A stretch of DNA of 64,000 bases. Source: Gammaproteobacteria bacterium (GTDB taxonomy: Bacteria; Pseudomonadota; Gammaproteobacteria; Pseudomonadales; Halieaceae). The notes below the pieces were generated by a model. The model saw only the letters and a list, made by a program, of their open reading frames with translations, had not been told where the DNA came from and did no database searches. Position 1 is the first letter of the stretch, and each line of letters starts with the position of its first letter. The position numbers were made by a program, and so were the translations under genes. The stretch is taken from positions 489,202-553,201 of the forward strand of contig JAUHXH010000003.1 in assembly GCA_030427085.1 (NCBI GenBank), written 5' to 3'. Below are positions 1 to 8,407 of the stretch, in pieces.

Positions 1-626
1 TGGCGCTCTTCCCTCTGCTATGGGTCGTTCGAGCCGCGCTCACCGCAGAAAACAGCTTCGCCTATTCGCTGGAATCTACCACCCGCCACGCCTTGTTTCT
101 GCCACTGCAACGGGAGGAAAAGTACGTCGGCAAGCACACCATCGACACGTTTTTCTTCCGTCTGGGTGACATCCTCTCCACGGCAACGGTTTACACAGCG
201 CGGGAGGTTCTGCGCCTGAGCATTGGCGCCTTTATCGGCATCAATATCCTGCTGGCGTTGATCCTGCTGGTGGTCTCCATCGGGATCGGCCAGCGCCACA
301 GCGGTGCCATGCGAAAAAACCTGGGGAACCTGCCGCCCGTTCCCACACGCAAGATAGACGACCTGCAGATTCCCGTTGGTGAACTCACCCGCTACTCCCT
401 GGGCGAGCATCTGTTTGAAGATCCGGATGAAGGGGACGCGCTCAGCTATGCAGCCTATCTGGGTGAGCGAAAACAACTACCCCGCTGGGTGCGCTTTGAC
501 GCCCTGCGCCGGGAATTCCGCTTCGAGCCACCGGCACACACCCGTGGCGAACTGGACATCCTCGTGATCGCCCGTGACTTTCAGGGGCTGGAAGCCACGG
601 TGCGCTTCAGGGTTCAGCTTCACTGA
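1..626 (+). CDS. NTP/NDP-exchange-type MFS transporter with C-terminal cadherin-like domain (5' end outside window)
   Basis: The frame is open from the first bases and continues to the TGA at 624-626, so the N-terminal part lies before the window. The visible part begins in the last transmembrane region of a 12-TM carrier: the segment ENSFAYSLES...REEKY...GDIL matches, almost position by position, the C-terminal part of the convergent carrier at 607-1971. After a last hydrophobic helix (about 225-295) comes a soluble tail (about 340-620) with the pattern of a dystroglycan-type cadherin/He_PIG domain: LFEDPDEGDALSYAA, then LP.W..FD, and a final IARDFQG. Such domains usually bind Ca2+ or carbohydrate and are rare on MFS carriers. 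The 3' end overlaps the convergent gene by 20 bp. Substrate is unknown; nucleotide exchange is the family namesake, not shown here. Confidence 0.75.
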   Translation, partial: ALFPLLWVVRAALTAENSFAYSLESTTRHALFLPLQREEKYVGKHTIDTFFFRLGDILSTATVYTAREVLRLSIGAFIGINILLALILLVVSIGIGQRHSGAMRKNLGNLPPVPTRKIDDLQIPVGELTRYSLGEHLFEDPDEGDALSYAAYLGERKQLPRWVRFDALRREFRFEPPAHTRGELDILVIARDFQGLEATVRFRVQLH

Positions 627-1971
627 TCGTGTCTGACTGAGCCCGCTCCGCGCTTTCCTGGTCTGCGAGCAATTGCTTGCGCTCTCGCAGAATCAGCATC
701 GCCACGGTTAGCGAACCGGCTGCCATAACCGCGGCTACCGGCACGAAGTTCACCGCCTCCATGGCCAGCCAGTTCAAGCCGACAAACACCAGACCGGCCT
801 GCAGTAAATCACCCAGCCTCACGCCAAAGGAATCGATAACCGCACGGGCTTCGTACTTCTCCTGCCGGGACAAGGGCAGGTACAACATCTGACGCATGGT
901 GTTCTGCAGGGAGTAGTCCAGGCTGTTCTCCACGATTTTGTAGTAGCGAAACAAGGCTATCGCCGGCAGCACCAGCAAGGCGCTGTAACCGAGGAACACG
1001 ATCGCCGGGGTAAAGGCGAAGGCCACTGCGAAGCCGGCAAAACGGAGCAGGCGCGACACTACAAAGTACTGAATCAACACACCCGCCAGATTCACCGTGA
1101 AATAGAACAGGCTGTAGAACGCGCCGACATAACTGCTCTTGCTGACGGTGACCGCACCGGCGGCACTCTCCCGCGCGTAGTCCGCTTCGAGGAAGGCGGC
1201 CAATAGGTACTCGCCGGTGGTGTTCACCAGATTGATCAGGATGACAAAAGCCGCCAATAACAGCAGGTAACGGCGACTGAGCACCAGCTTGAAACCGGCC
1301 AGTAAAGAGGGTTCCGATTTGGCCTGGTCCTCGCCACCCTGCGACGACGCCGGGATGCGCCCGGCCGCCCAATGCGCTGGAATCAATGACAGAAAGAGCA
1401 CACCGGCACCCGCCAGAATGAGCCCGTAAGCGTCGAAGTGATTCACCAGTTCCCGCGCCACTGCCGATCCCACCCAGGCACCCAGCGAAGCGCCCAGCGC
1501 AACGATCACAAACAGGCGCTCGCCGGCCTCGCGGTTGTAGAGGTTGGAGGCAAAGGCCCAGAACTGCGCCACCACCATTACACCGTATACGCCCATCCAC
1601 ACGAAGTAGGCGACCGATACCGATAGTCCCGCCTTGCCGGCCGCGGCAAACGCCACCAGAATCGCCACGAAAGCCAGTGTGACAATCTGCATGTAGCGGC
1701 GGGTATCAAAGCCTCGCGACAAACGGCCGTACACGGGTATGAAGAACAACAGGAACAGCGCCTGTGCGGCGACCGCGTAACTGCGAATTTCCGCGGTACC
1801 CTCGGTGAGGATGAGCATTTCGCGAGCGGGCTTGAGCAAATAGGCGGTGAACAGAATCAGGAACAGGCTGGCAAACATCCCCAGCACGCTGCTCAGCTCA
1901 CCGGGGCGCAACTCCACCCCCAACAGGGCGGTTCGCTTCAGCCACGCAGTGAAGGTGGTGCCGTTGGCCAT
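607..1971 (-). CDS. NTP/NDP-exchange-type MFS transporter
   Basis: A 454-residue polytopic inner-membrane protein with about 12 hydrophobic segments. The N-terminal GELSSVLGMFASLFLILFTA and the region KPAREMLIL fit the ATP:ADP-antiporter-like (Npt1) branch of the MFS that is common in free-living bacteria, where the substrate is mostly unknown. I chose the ATG at 1971, preceded by GGGGAG at good spacing, over the TTG two codons upstream. It begins 7 bp after the stop of the phosphatase-kinase gene, so the two are probably co-transcribed. It is a paralogue of the convergent truncated gene at 1-626 but lacks the cadherin-like tail and ends in a short charged tail. Confidence 0.8.
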   Translation of the reverse strand: MANGTTFTAWLKRTALLGVELRPGELSSVLGMFASLFLILFTAYLLKPAREMLILTEGTAEIRSYAVAAQALFLLFFIPVYGRLSRGFDTRRYMQIVTLAFVAILVAFAAAGKAGLSVSVAYFVWMGVYGVMVVAQFWAFASNLYNREAGERLFVIVALGASLGAWVGSAVARELVNHFDAYGLILAGAGVLFLSLIPAHWAAGRIPASSQGGEDQAKSEPSLLAGFKLVLSRRYLLLLAAFVILINLVNTTGEYLLAAFLEADYARESAAGAVTVSKSSYVGAFYSLFYFTVNLAGVLIQYFVVSRLLRFAGFAVAFAFTPAIVFLGYSALLVLPAIALFRYYKIVENSLDYSLQNTMRQMLYLPLSRQEKYEARAVIDSFGVRLGDLLQAGLVFVGLNWLAMEAVNFVPVAAVMAAGSLTVAMLILRERKQLLADQESAERAQSDTISEAEP

Positions 1972-1978
1972 GGTCAAC

Positions 1979-3868
1979 TTACTCCCCGGTGCGCTGTGCT
2001 TCTTTGAAGATCAGGTCTCGCCGTTCCACGATGGCTTCGATCTGCTTAGGGTGCAAATAGGGGCCCAACTGCGTGGTCAGGTTTTCTTCATTCAGCGCCT
2101 GCAATTGCTCTGCAAACAAATCGGACAGCAAAATCGGCACCTTTCGATACTGCTTGGGGCGATCGTCCCGGGTTCGGAAGGCCAGGGTGTGATCGATAAA
2201 GCGCATCATGAAGTCGTCCTTGGTCCACAGGATATTGGTGAGATTGCGGTCTTCGTTGTAAATCAGGATGTCGAAGATAAAGCGCAAGCGATACTGCTCG
2301 TTTTTCTTGCAGTAGCTGTTAAACGGGACTTCATCTTCCATCCGGTCGCGCTCATTGATTGTGCCGGTGAGCCAATCCCCCAACGCACCCTCATCCCCTC
2401 GGACCTTACGTAGCACCGAAACCGGCACCAGCTGTAAATCCAGCATGCGATCTAGCTTGTAGGCTGCCACGTCGTAAATGAAGCGATCGCTTTTATCATT
2501 GCGGCGCCGGTTATAGGACGATCGGCTTTCTATTCCCGGATTGGTGTCCTCATATTTGAATACGGCATCACGTTGTTCACCATTCGCAGATAGCGTGACA
2601 CGCTTGGGCTTGGTAATCCCGGTGCCGATATCCTGTACATTGACGATCTCACCCCTCTCCATGAAAGCTTCCAGGGCACCGTCGCTCATGCTCGCCGTGC
2701 TCTGGGACAGACTGCGCTGTTCGGCCCGCGGCTCCGCACGACCAGTGCCCAGATAGTGCACCCAGGTTTCACCCCCTGCGGACACCAGTGCGGACGCCCT
2801 TCCCTTGTACACGCTTTTCAACATACCGGTATCCAGGCGGATCACCCGTCCACCCATACGCTGCACCACGTCCCCGGAAGTGGGTGTATGTCCCACCACC
2901 AATTGGCTCGCGCCCACTTTCTTCAGGAAACGCTCGGTGTTGAATGCCTCCGAGTAGGGATGGCACAGGGACGAACCCCGATACCAGTTGGGACTGTCCT
3001 GACCGAAGAGAAAATACTCCTGCGCGTCGAACAGTACCTGCAGCGGTGTGAACCACTCTGCCCGCTCCTTGGGATTGGCGGCAGCAAACTCCTCCGCTCG
3101 CGCGTTGAGAAAGTCCAGGCGCTCATGGAAAGGAACGAAGCGCGGCATCACGCCAGCCGCCTCCAGCGCCTCCAGGGCGTCGAGATAGCCCTTTAAATCA
3201 CTGGCCGCCTTCTCATTGAGGCTACCGATGGTTTCCGTGCTGTTAGCGGAGGCGATACCCCCGTGCATGTAAGCCTTGTCGTTGACCTTGACCACCAGGG
3301 GCTGGCGGATCAGCCATTTGCCCAAATGACCGTCCGGCGCGTAGGCCTTCTTCAAACCAATAAACCCGGGGGGAACTTTGCGATCGAATTCCGCCCGTAA
3401 TGCGGAAGCATCCACATCGGGATTGAAGCGGCGATACTCGGCAAACAATGCCTCCCGCTCCGCAGCCGTTTCCATGTCAGCAAAACTGGCGAATTCCTGA
3501 GGGCTGACGTAGCGCAGGTCACCGGTCAGCACCATCACTTCATGGTTGCCGAGGGTCAGGTGGACTGCGCCGCCCGCTGCTTGTGCCTGCTGCTCAAGTT
3601 GCATCAGCAGCTCCACGACCTGCCGCGATCCCGGACCGCGATCGATCAGGTCGCCCACGCTCACCAGGTGCGCGTTGCCGCCACTCCAGTTGTTCTGGTT
3701 GTCGATGACGCCCAGTTCACGCAGCAGGGCGACCCAGTCATCATATGCCCCGTGCACATCGCCGAAGGCCACCACACGCCCGGGGGCAGTGAACTCCTGT
3801 GCCTGGCCAGGAACGGCAAGAACCGAAACACACAGGGCAATAGCAATCAGTCGAAGCAGCAAGCGCAT
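1979..3868 (-). CDS. Secreted calcineurin-like phosphatase fused to a FAM20/PI4K-like kinase domain
   Basis: 629 residues. Residues 1-23 are a signal peptide ending AQA. Residues 30-370 are a Shewanella-like metallophosphoesterase: GDVHG (36-40), GDLIDRG (72-78), GNHE (107-110), H202 in MHGG, and GHTPT (326-330), all needed for a di-metal site. Residues 400-629 resemble the atypical kinase fold of FAM20/VLK/PI4K/HipA: a candidate beta3 lysine in AVFK (K438), helix DVAAYKLDRML followed by VP (466-482), a catalytic-loop-like FDILIYNEDRNLTNIL (532-547) and a metal-binding-like FIDH (557-560). Export to the periplasm is predicted. A ribosome site GGAGAG precedes the ATG. It likely forms an operon with the carrier at 607-1971. 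The phosphatase call is firm; the kinase call is from motif order only. Confidence 0.8.
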   Translation of the reverse strand: MRLLLRLIAIALCVSVLAVPGQAQEFTAPGRVVAFGDVHGAYDDWVALLRELGVIDNQNNWSGGNAHLVSVGDLIDRGPGSRQVVELLMQLEQQAQAAGGAVHLTLGNHEVMVLTGDLRYVSPQEFASFADMETAAEREALFAEYRRFNPDVDASALRAEFDRKVPPGFIGLKKAYAPDGHLGKWLIRQPLVVKVNDKAYMHGGIASANSTETIGSLNEKAASDLKGYLDALEALEAAGVMPRFVPFHERLDFLNARAEEFAAANPKERAEWFTPLQVLFDAQEYFLFGQDSPNWYRGSSLCHPYSEAFNTERFLKKVGASQLVVGHTPTSGDVVQRMGGRVIRLDTGMLKSVYKGRASALVSAGGETWVHYLGTGRAEPRAEQRSLSQSTASMSDGALEAFMERGEIVNVQDIGTGITKPKRVTLSANGEQRDAVFKYEDTNPGIESRSSYNRRRNDKSDRFIYDVAAYKLDRMLDLQLVPVSVLRKVRGDEGALGDWLTGTINERDRMEDEVPFNSYCKKNEQYRLRFIFDILIYNEDRNLTNILWTKDDFMMRFIDHTLAFRTRDDRPKQYRKVPILLSDLFAEQLQALNEENLTTQLGPYLHPKQIEAIVERRDLIFKEAQRTGE

Positions 3869-3931
3869 GGCTTCTCTCCAGAATTCAATTCAATCTCAGT
3901 CTAGCCTACAACGCACCCCTGCCAATGCATA

Positions 3932-6094
3932 CTAATCCTGCCAGTGCAGAACATTGCGCAAAACAGACCAGCGCGGTTGATGTTCACGTACCGCACCACC
4001 GCGCATCCAGTATTCGAACAGGCGCGCACTGCTGCCGTCTTCCCGCTTGAGCGCAATCCAGCTGCTGACGAACTCCGCCAGGGTCAGTTCTCCCCGCGGT
4101 AGCGCATAGCCCACCGGCACCTTCACACCACTGGCCGAGGGTACAACCGTGTAGGCGGGATAACGGAAGCTGTAGGCAGTCCCCTCTTCGGCCGTAAGCA
4201 GCAGCGCTCGATGGGTGTTGGTGTCAGCGTCTCTACCGGTCTCGGTAAAGAAGTCTTCCGCCGCCTCCAGCCACTCGATGCGAGCCTTGGGCAGCATTTT
4301 TTGCAGCCCGGGCACGAAGTAATGTGAGCTAACCACATAAATGACGACATTGTCTGCGTCGCGCAGTCGCGCCAGATCGGAGAACAGCGAGCGCTTGTGG
4401 TCTTCCACGATGAAGGCCTGATTCAATTCCAGATAGGGGCGGGAGAAGGCCATACGCGACATGCGGTCGGGCAAGGTTGAAATACAGGACATGGCAATGT
4501 CCAACTGTCCGGTTTCCAGCATTTCCGGCAGATCAGGGAACCTGAAGGGCGAGAACTCCAGCTCGACACCAATGTCGCGAGCCAGGAAGTGGGCCATCTG
4601 TACGTCGTAACCGACCAGTTCCCCCTCAGAGGTCAAGAAGCTGCACGGCAGGTTACGTGCCCGATAGCCTACGCGCAGCACGCCGCGGCGCATCACCTGA
4701 TCGAGTCGGTTGCGCACATCGTCACTGACTGGATCTGCCTGCGGGTTGTCTACGAGGCGAGCATCAACGGGCTCCTCCAACAGGTGAAGCCCGGCGAGCA
4801 CTTCTTCGCGTGGGCGGGGCTCCGGCACCGCCACAGCAAAGTAGGCGCGCAGCAACAACACCAGTGCCAGCGTGCCTGCCAGCGTCAGCAGGAGGTACCG
4901 TCCGATTGAGCGAAGGTTCAATGTCAGCCCCCCGGTGACCGCCAGCGTGCCCAGTACGCCCAGTACGATAATGTGCAGGGCAGCCAGCATGGCCCCGAAA
5001 CGCGCCACTACGATCCCCGTCACCAGGAAGAGTTGGAACATGTCAGAGGGGATACGCAGGGAGTTCAACAGGTGTGGTACAGCAACGTTGATGGAGCCGA
5101 ACAGGCTGAACAGGCCGTTGAAAGCCAGGGAAAATCGCTGTGAGAGCTCCAGCGGCGTGTCGGTAAACCAGGCCGCAAACAGCACGAACAACAGTACCAG
5201 CATCTTGCCCAACGAGGGGAAGTTGAAAGAAACCGGCACAATGATATCCACCGAGGATTCAGTCTGTTCTGAATCGATGCCTCGCCTGGCCAGCAGCGTT
5301 TTACAGTTCTCGGCAATCTGCGGCAGCACTACAAACTGATTGCCGGTGGCAAACGCGGTCACCAGAGTGTCGCGGAAAGTCACCAGCACTTCCCGGAAGG
5401 GAATGCCTGACAGGGCACTGATCAGCCCAGGGAATACCCAGAACGTGACCATCAGCGCCAGCGCCACGTAGGTCACCAGATAGACCTGCACCTGCTCCAG
5501 TTCATCAATGGTCAGCGTTCCCGCGGCGGCAGCGGCGATGGCAAAAATACCGTAGGGGGTGAGGCTGACGATAATCTGGTTGATCCGGGCAAAGGCCTTC
5601 GTGAGAGCCTCGAAAATGGCCAGCACCTGTTTTTTGTCGTCGGGATCGACTGATATCAGCGCCACCCCCACCAGGATGCTGAACAACACCACGGCGGGCA
5701 CCATGTTGTTAGCCAGTGAGAAGAAGATGTTGGCGGGAATGTAGAGTTCGATCAGGTTCGGCTGTTCCGGAGCAGCCAGGCCCGGCGCCCCGTAGAAGGC
5801 CGCTCGCTCCAGAGCTGGGAAGGCCGTCGCGACCAGGAACACCAGTAACAGCGCCAGCGCCCAGATGGCCAGCAATATCAGCCCCGCGCGGCCAGCCAGC
5901 AGGCGGGCATCCCTGAGTTGCAATCGGCCCAGCCCCGCGATCAGAGATACGACGATGTAGGGCAGCACTGTAATCTGCAACAATTTGACGAACAGGTCAC
6001 CCACGGTCTTCAGCGGGGCTGCCAGTTCGCCAAAGAACAGACCGGTAGCAATACCGGCCAGCAGGCCGATAATGATTCGCGCAGACAAACTCAT
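3932..6094 (-). CDS. Dicarboxylate/amino-acid:cation symporter (DAACS/SDF) fused to an extracellular solute-binding domain
   Basis: 720 residues from the ATG at 6094, chosen because MSLSARIIIGLLAG is the usual start of the family; in-frame residues upstream are unlike it. Residues 1-430 form the SLC1/GltP-type sodium- or proton-coupled symporter with re-entrant loops (region GTLTIDELE; ATGNQFVVLP, the substrate-site helix). One last membrane helix at about 430-450 leads to a type 3 periplasmic solute-binding domain (about 460-715: RRGVLRVGYR, GYDVQMAHFLARDIG, LDIAMSCISTLPDRM). Family-3 binding proteins normally serve ABC importers or sensors, so here the receptor is tethered to a secondary carrier. 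Divergent from the helicase gene with an 89-bp gap. Confidence 0.85.
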   Translation of the reverse strand: MSLSARIIIGLLAGIATGLFFGELAAPLKTVGDLFVKLLQITVLPYIVVSLIAGLGRLQLRDARLLAGRAGLILLAIWALALLLVFLVATAFPALERAAFYGAPGLAAPEQPNLIELYIPANIFFSLANNMVPAVVLFSILVGVALISVDPDDKKQVLAIFEALTKAFARINQIIVSLTPYGIFAIAAAAAGTLTIDELEQVQVYLVTYVALALMVTFWVFPGLISALSGIPFREVLVTFRDTLVTAFATGNQFVVLPQIAENCKTLLARRGIDSEQTESSVDIIVPVSFNFPSLGKMLVLLFVLFAAWFTDTPLELSQRFSLAFNGLFSLFGSINVAVPHLLNSLRIPSDMFQLFLVTGIVVARFGAMLAALHIIVLGVLGTLAVTGGLTLNLRSIGRYLLLTLAGTLALVLLLRAYFAVAVPEPRPREEVLAGLHLLEEPVDARLVDNPQADPVSDDVRNRLDQVMRRGVLRVGYRARNLPCSFLTSEGELVGYDVQMAHFLARDIGVELEFSPFRFPDLPEMLETGQLDIAMSCISTLPDRMSRMAFSRPYLELNQAFIVEDHKRSLFSDLARLRDADNVVIYVVSSHYFVPGLQKMLPKARIEWLEAAEDFFTETGRDADTNTHRALLLTAEEGTAYSFRYPAYTVVPSASGVKVPVGYALPRGELTLAEFVSSWIALKREDGSSARLFEYWMRGGAVREHQPRWSVLRNVLHWQD

Positions 6095-6183
6095 CAAAGG
6101 ACGTCCCTGTGTCGCTTGTTGTATGCCTGAAGCATGATAACAGGTAGCATTGCGAGGCGAGATACCCCAATGCGGAGTCAACC

Positions 6184-7509
6184 GTGTTTCCCGAAACAGA
6201 ACTGGACCGCCGCCTGCGTCTCGGCCTGGAAGCCACCGGCCACGGGCAGGCGACAGAAGTCCAACAGGCCGTACTGACGCCGGCGCTGGCGGGACGCGAT
6301 GTCCTCGTCAGTGCCGCCACCGGCAGCGGCAAAACCCTGGCCTACCTGGTACCCGCTGCCCAGCGCATCCTCGCGGCCGAGGGTCGCGCCAAATCCGGTG
6401 CCCTGCTACTGGTGCTTACACCCACCCGGGAACTCGCCCGGCAGGTGGCTTCGGTATGTACCGCCCTGACTGAAAAATCCCCTCTGCGGGTCGAAGTTAT
6501 CACCGGCGGGGCCGAACAAAAATACCAGCGCGCCCAACTTCGCCGCGACCCTGAAGTCGTTGTTGGCACCCCGGGGCGCCTGCTGGAGATGTGCCAGAAG
6601 AAAGCGCTCGACCTCTCCGCCCTGTCCACCCTGGTGATCGATGAAGCCGATCGTATGCTGGACCTGGGGATGCAGGAGGAGGTATTAGCCATTCTTGAGC
6701 ACCTGCCAGCGGCCAAACCTCAGGTGATGCTGCTGTCCGCCACCCTGAAACACCGCGGCCTGTCCGCCGTTATCAAACACGCACTGAACGACCCGGCAGA
6801 AGTGCGCATAGGCCCCCGGCGTCGAGCCCACAGCAATATCCAGCACCAGCGCATCCTCGCCGATCACGAGGCGCACAAGGAAGAGCTACTACTGGCACTG
6901 GCAGGTGATGAGCGCTACCGCAAGATTCTGGTGTTCACCAACAAGCGCGTACGTAGCGAAAAACTGGCCGGCAACCTGCGCGCCGCCGGTTTGCGCAGTG
7001 CCGCCCTGCACGGCGAGATGAGCACTGAGGACCGCAAGCGCGTGGTCAACCAGTTACGCGAAGGCGCCCTGCGTGTTGTTTGTGCCAGCGACGTCGCCGC
7101 CCGCGGTCTGGATATTGACGGTATCGATCTGGTGATCAACTTCGATGTCCCCACCAGCGGCGACGACTACCTGCACCGCAGTGGTCGCACCGGGCGCGGC
7201 AGTGCCGAGGGCGTGGCGATCTCGCTGGTTCAGGCCCGCGAATGGAACCTGATGGCCAGCATCCAGCGCTATCTGGGCGAGACCTTCGAACTGCTTGCCC
7301 TGCCCGGCCTGAAGGCACGTTATGCAGGCCCGCGCAAAGTCAAAGGGTCCGGCAAGGCCGCAGGCAAGAAGAAGAAGGCCACGCCAGGGAAAAAATCCGC
7401 GGCTGGCAAGAAAGCGGCAACAAAATCGCGGCGAAAGCCCGCAGGTATAGGTGGGACAAAACCTTCCGGAGGCGCCGGCGACGGCTTCGCGCCACTGAAA
7501 CGCCGCTAG
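6184..7509 (+). CDS. DEAD-box ATP-dependent RNA helicase
   Basis: 441 residues, GTG start at 6184. All helicase core motifs are present: Q motif region (ATEVQQAVLTPAL), Walker A AATGSGKT, PTRELA, GG, TPGR, DEAD (in VIDEADRML), SAT, and in domain 2 FTNKR, HGEMS, ARGLDIDG and HRSGRTGRG. The tail after about residue 385 is rich in Lys/Ala/Gly, giving a basic RNA-binding extension typical of SrmB/RhlE-like proteins. The opening residues recall SrmB (ribosome assembly), but the orthology is not secure, so no symbol is given. Likely role: RNA remodelling in ribosome biogenesis or cold adaptation. Confidence 0.93.
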   Translation: MFPETELDRRLRLGLEATGHGQATEVQQAVLTPALAGRDVLVSAATGSGKTLAYLVPAAQRILAAEGRAKSGALLLVLTPTRELARQVASVCTALTEKSPLRVEVITGGAEQKYQRAQLRRDPEVVVGTPGRLLEMCQKKALDLSALSTLVIDEADRMLDLGMQEEVLAILEHLPAAKPQVMLLSATLKHRGLSAVIKHALNDPAEVRIGPRRRAHSNIQHQRILADHEAHKEELLLALAGDERYRKILVFTNKRVRSEKLAGNLRAAGLRSAALHGEMSTEDRKRVVNQLREGALRVVCASDVAARGLDIDGIDLVINFDVPTSGDDYLHRSGRTGRGSAEGVAISLVQAREWNLMASIQRYLGETFELLALPGLKARYAGPRKVKGSGKAAGKKKKATPGKKSAAGKKAATKSRRKPAGIGGTKPSGGAGDGFAPLKRR

Positions 7510-7626
7510 CCCACCACTTGTTGTGTGCACGCGAGCCTGTGCTGAGCTCGCACGCTGTAACACAGTTGCATGCTAAAGCTACTATGCTTACAGGCCACTC
7601 TCCACAACGGACTAGCGGAGCAAACT

Positions 7627-8337
7627 ATGAGCGGTATTCATTTCATTGGCGGCGAAAAGGGCGGTGTCGGTAAATCAGTTGTTTCACGGCTGCTCTCACA
7701 GTACTTCATCGACCAGGGCCAAACCTATCTCGGCCTCGATGCGGACCAGTCCCACGGCACCCTGGCGCGCTTTTACCCCGAGTTCACCCGCCCCATCTCG
7801 CTCGATTCATTTGAAAGCATCGACCAGATCATGGAGTCCGCACTGGAGAATGAGCTGCAAATCGTGGTTGACCTGCCCGCGCAAAGCGAACGCTTTCTCG
7901 AACGCTGGCTCGAGGAAAGTGGCGTGCTCTCGCTGTGCGAGGAAACCGGCACTCACTTTTCCTACTGGTACGTAGTGGATGACGGTGTGGATTCAGGCCG
8001 CCTGTTACAGCGCTTCCTCGCCGAGTATCACAACCAGATGCGCTGCATCGTGGTGAAGAATCACGGCTGTGGCAGTAATTTCAGCGCAGTGGAAGCCGTG
8101 ATAGCCGCCAACAACCCGGCGCCAGAGTCGATCGACCTGCCGGGACTGCACGCGGAAACCATGCGCAAGATCGACCAGCTGAGCTTCAACTTCTGGGCGG
8201 CGCAAAACCTGAAAGACACCGGCACTGAGCACCTGAGCCTGATGGAACGGCAACGGGCGCGCATCTGGCTGAAAAAAAGCCATCAGACGATGGGGGGCGT
8301 GCTGGCCTCACGCCACCTGCAAGAACAACTTCAGTAA
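7627..8337 (+). CDS. Orphan ParA/MobD-like P-loop ATPase
   Basis: 236 residues from the ATG at 7627 (CGGAG upstream). The N-terminus has a deviant Walker A GEKGGVGKS of the ParA/MinD/ArsA group, with the signature lysine, then LGLDADQSHGTLARF in place of the usual D-D-P loop and IVVDLPAQ as the Walker B region. No parB-like gene, parS-like repeat or replication gene is nearby, so plasmid partition is not supported. Similar single-gene ATPases are annotated as mobilization protein MobD-like. No other mobility gene is visible here. Role unknown. Confidence 0.8.
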   Translation: MSGIHFIGGEKGGVGKSVVSRLLSQYFIDQGQTYLGLDADQSHGTLARFYPEFTRPISLDSFESIDQIMESALENELQIVVDLPAQSERFLERWLEESGVLSLCEETGTHFSYWYVVDDGVDSGRLLQRFLAEYHNQMRCIVVKNHGCGSNFSAVEAVIAANNPAPESIDLPGLHAETMRKIDQLSFNFWAAQNLKDTGTEHLSLMERQRARIWLKKSHQTMGGVLASRHLQEQLQ

Positions 8338-8361
8338 CAAACTCTACAACAACGCATAAAA

Positions 8362-8402
8362 GCCCCGGGCGTCACCGACTAGTCAGCGGTGCCGCCCGGG
8401 GC
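8362..8402 (-). terminator. Strong hairpin terminator after the S9 peptidase gene
   Basis: Long GC-rich inverted repeat (GCCCCGGGCG paired with CGCCCGGGGC, extended by CACCG/CGGTG around a short loop). Read on the minus strand it is followed by CTTTTATG, which fits intrinsic termination of the peptidase gene ending at 8408. It may also stop transcription from the ParA-like gene on the plus strand. Confidence 0.75.
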
Positions 8403-8407
8403 CGCTA

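Noticed and set aside
1..1971. ATP/ADP-translocase similarity as a sign of an intracellular parasite
   Set aside because: The rest of the gene set is that of a free-living bacterium, and these Npt-like MFS proteins are widespread in free-living marine bacteria.
7627..8337. Plasmid or integrated element partition locus
   Set aside because: Only the ATPase is present; no parB, rep, integrase or repeats nearby.
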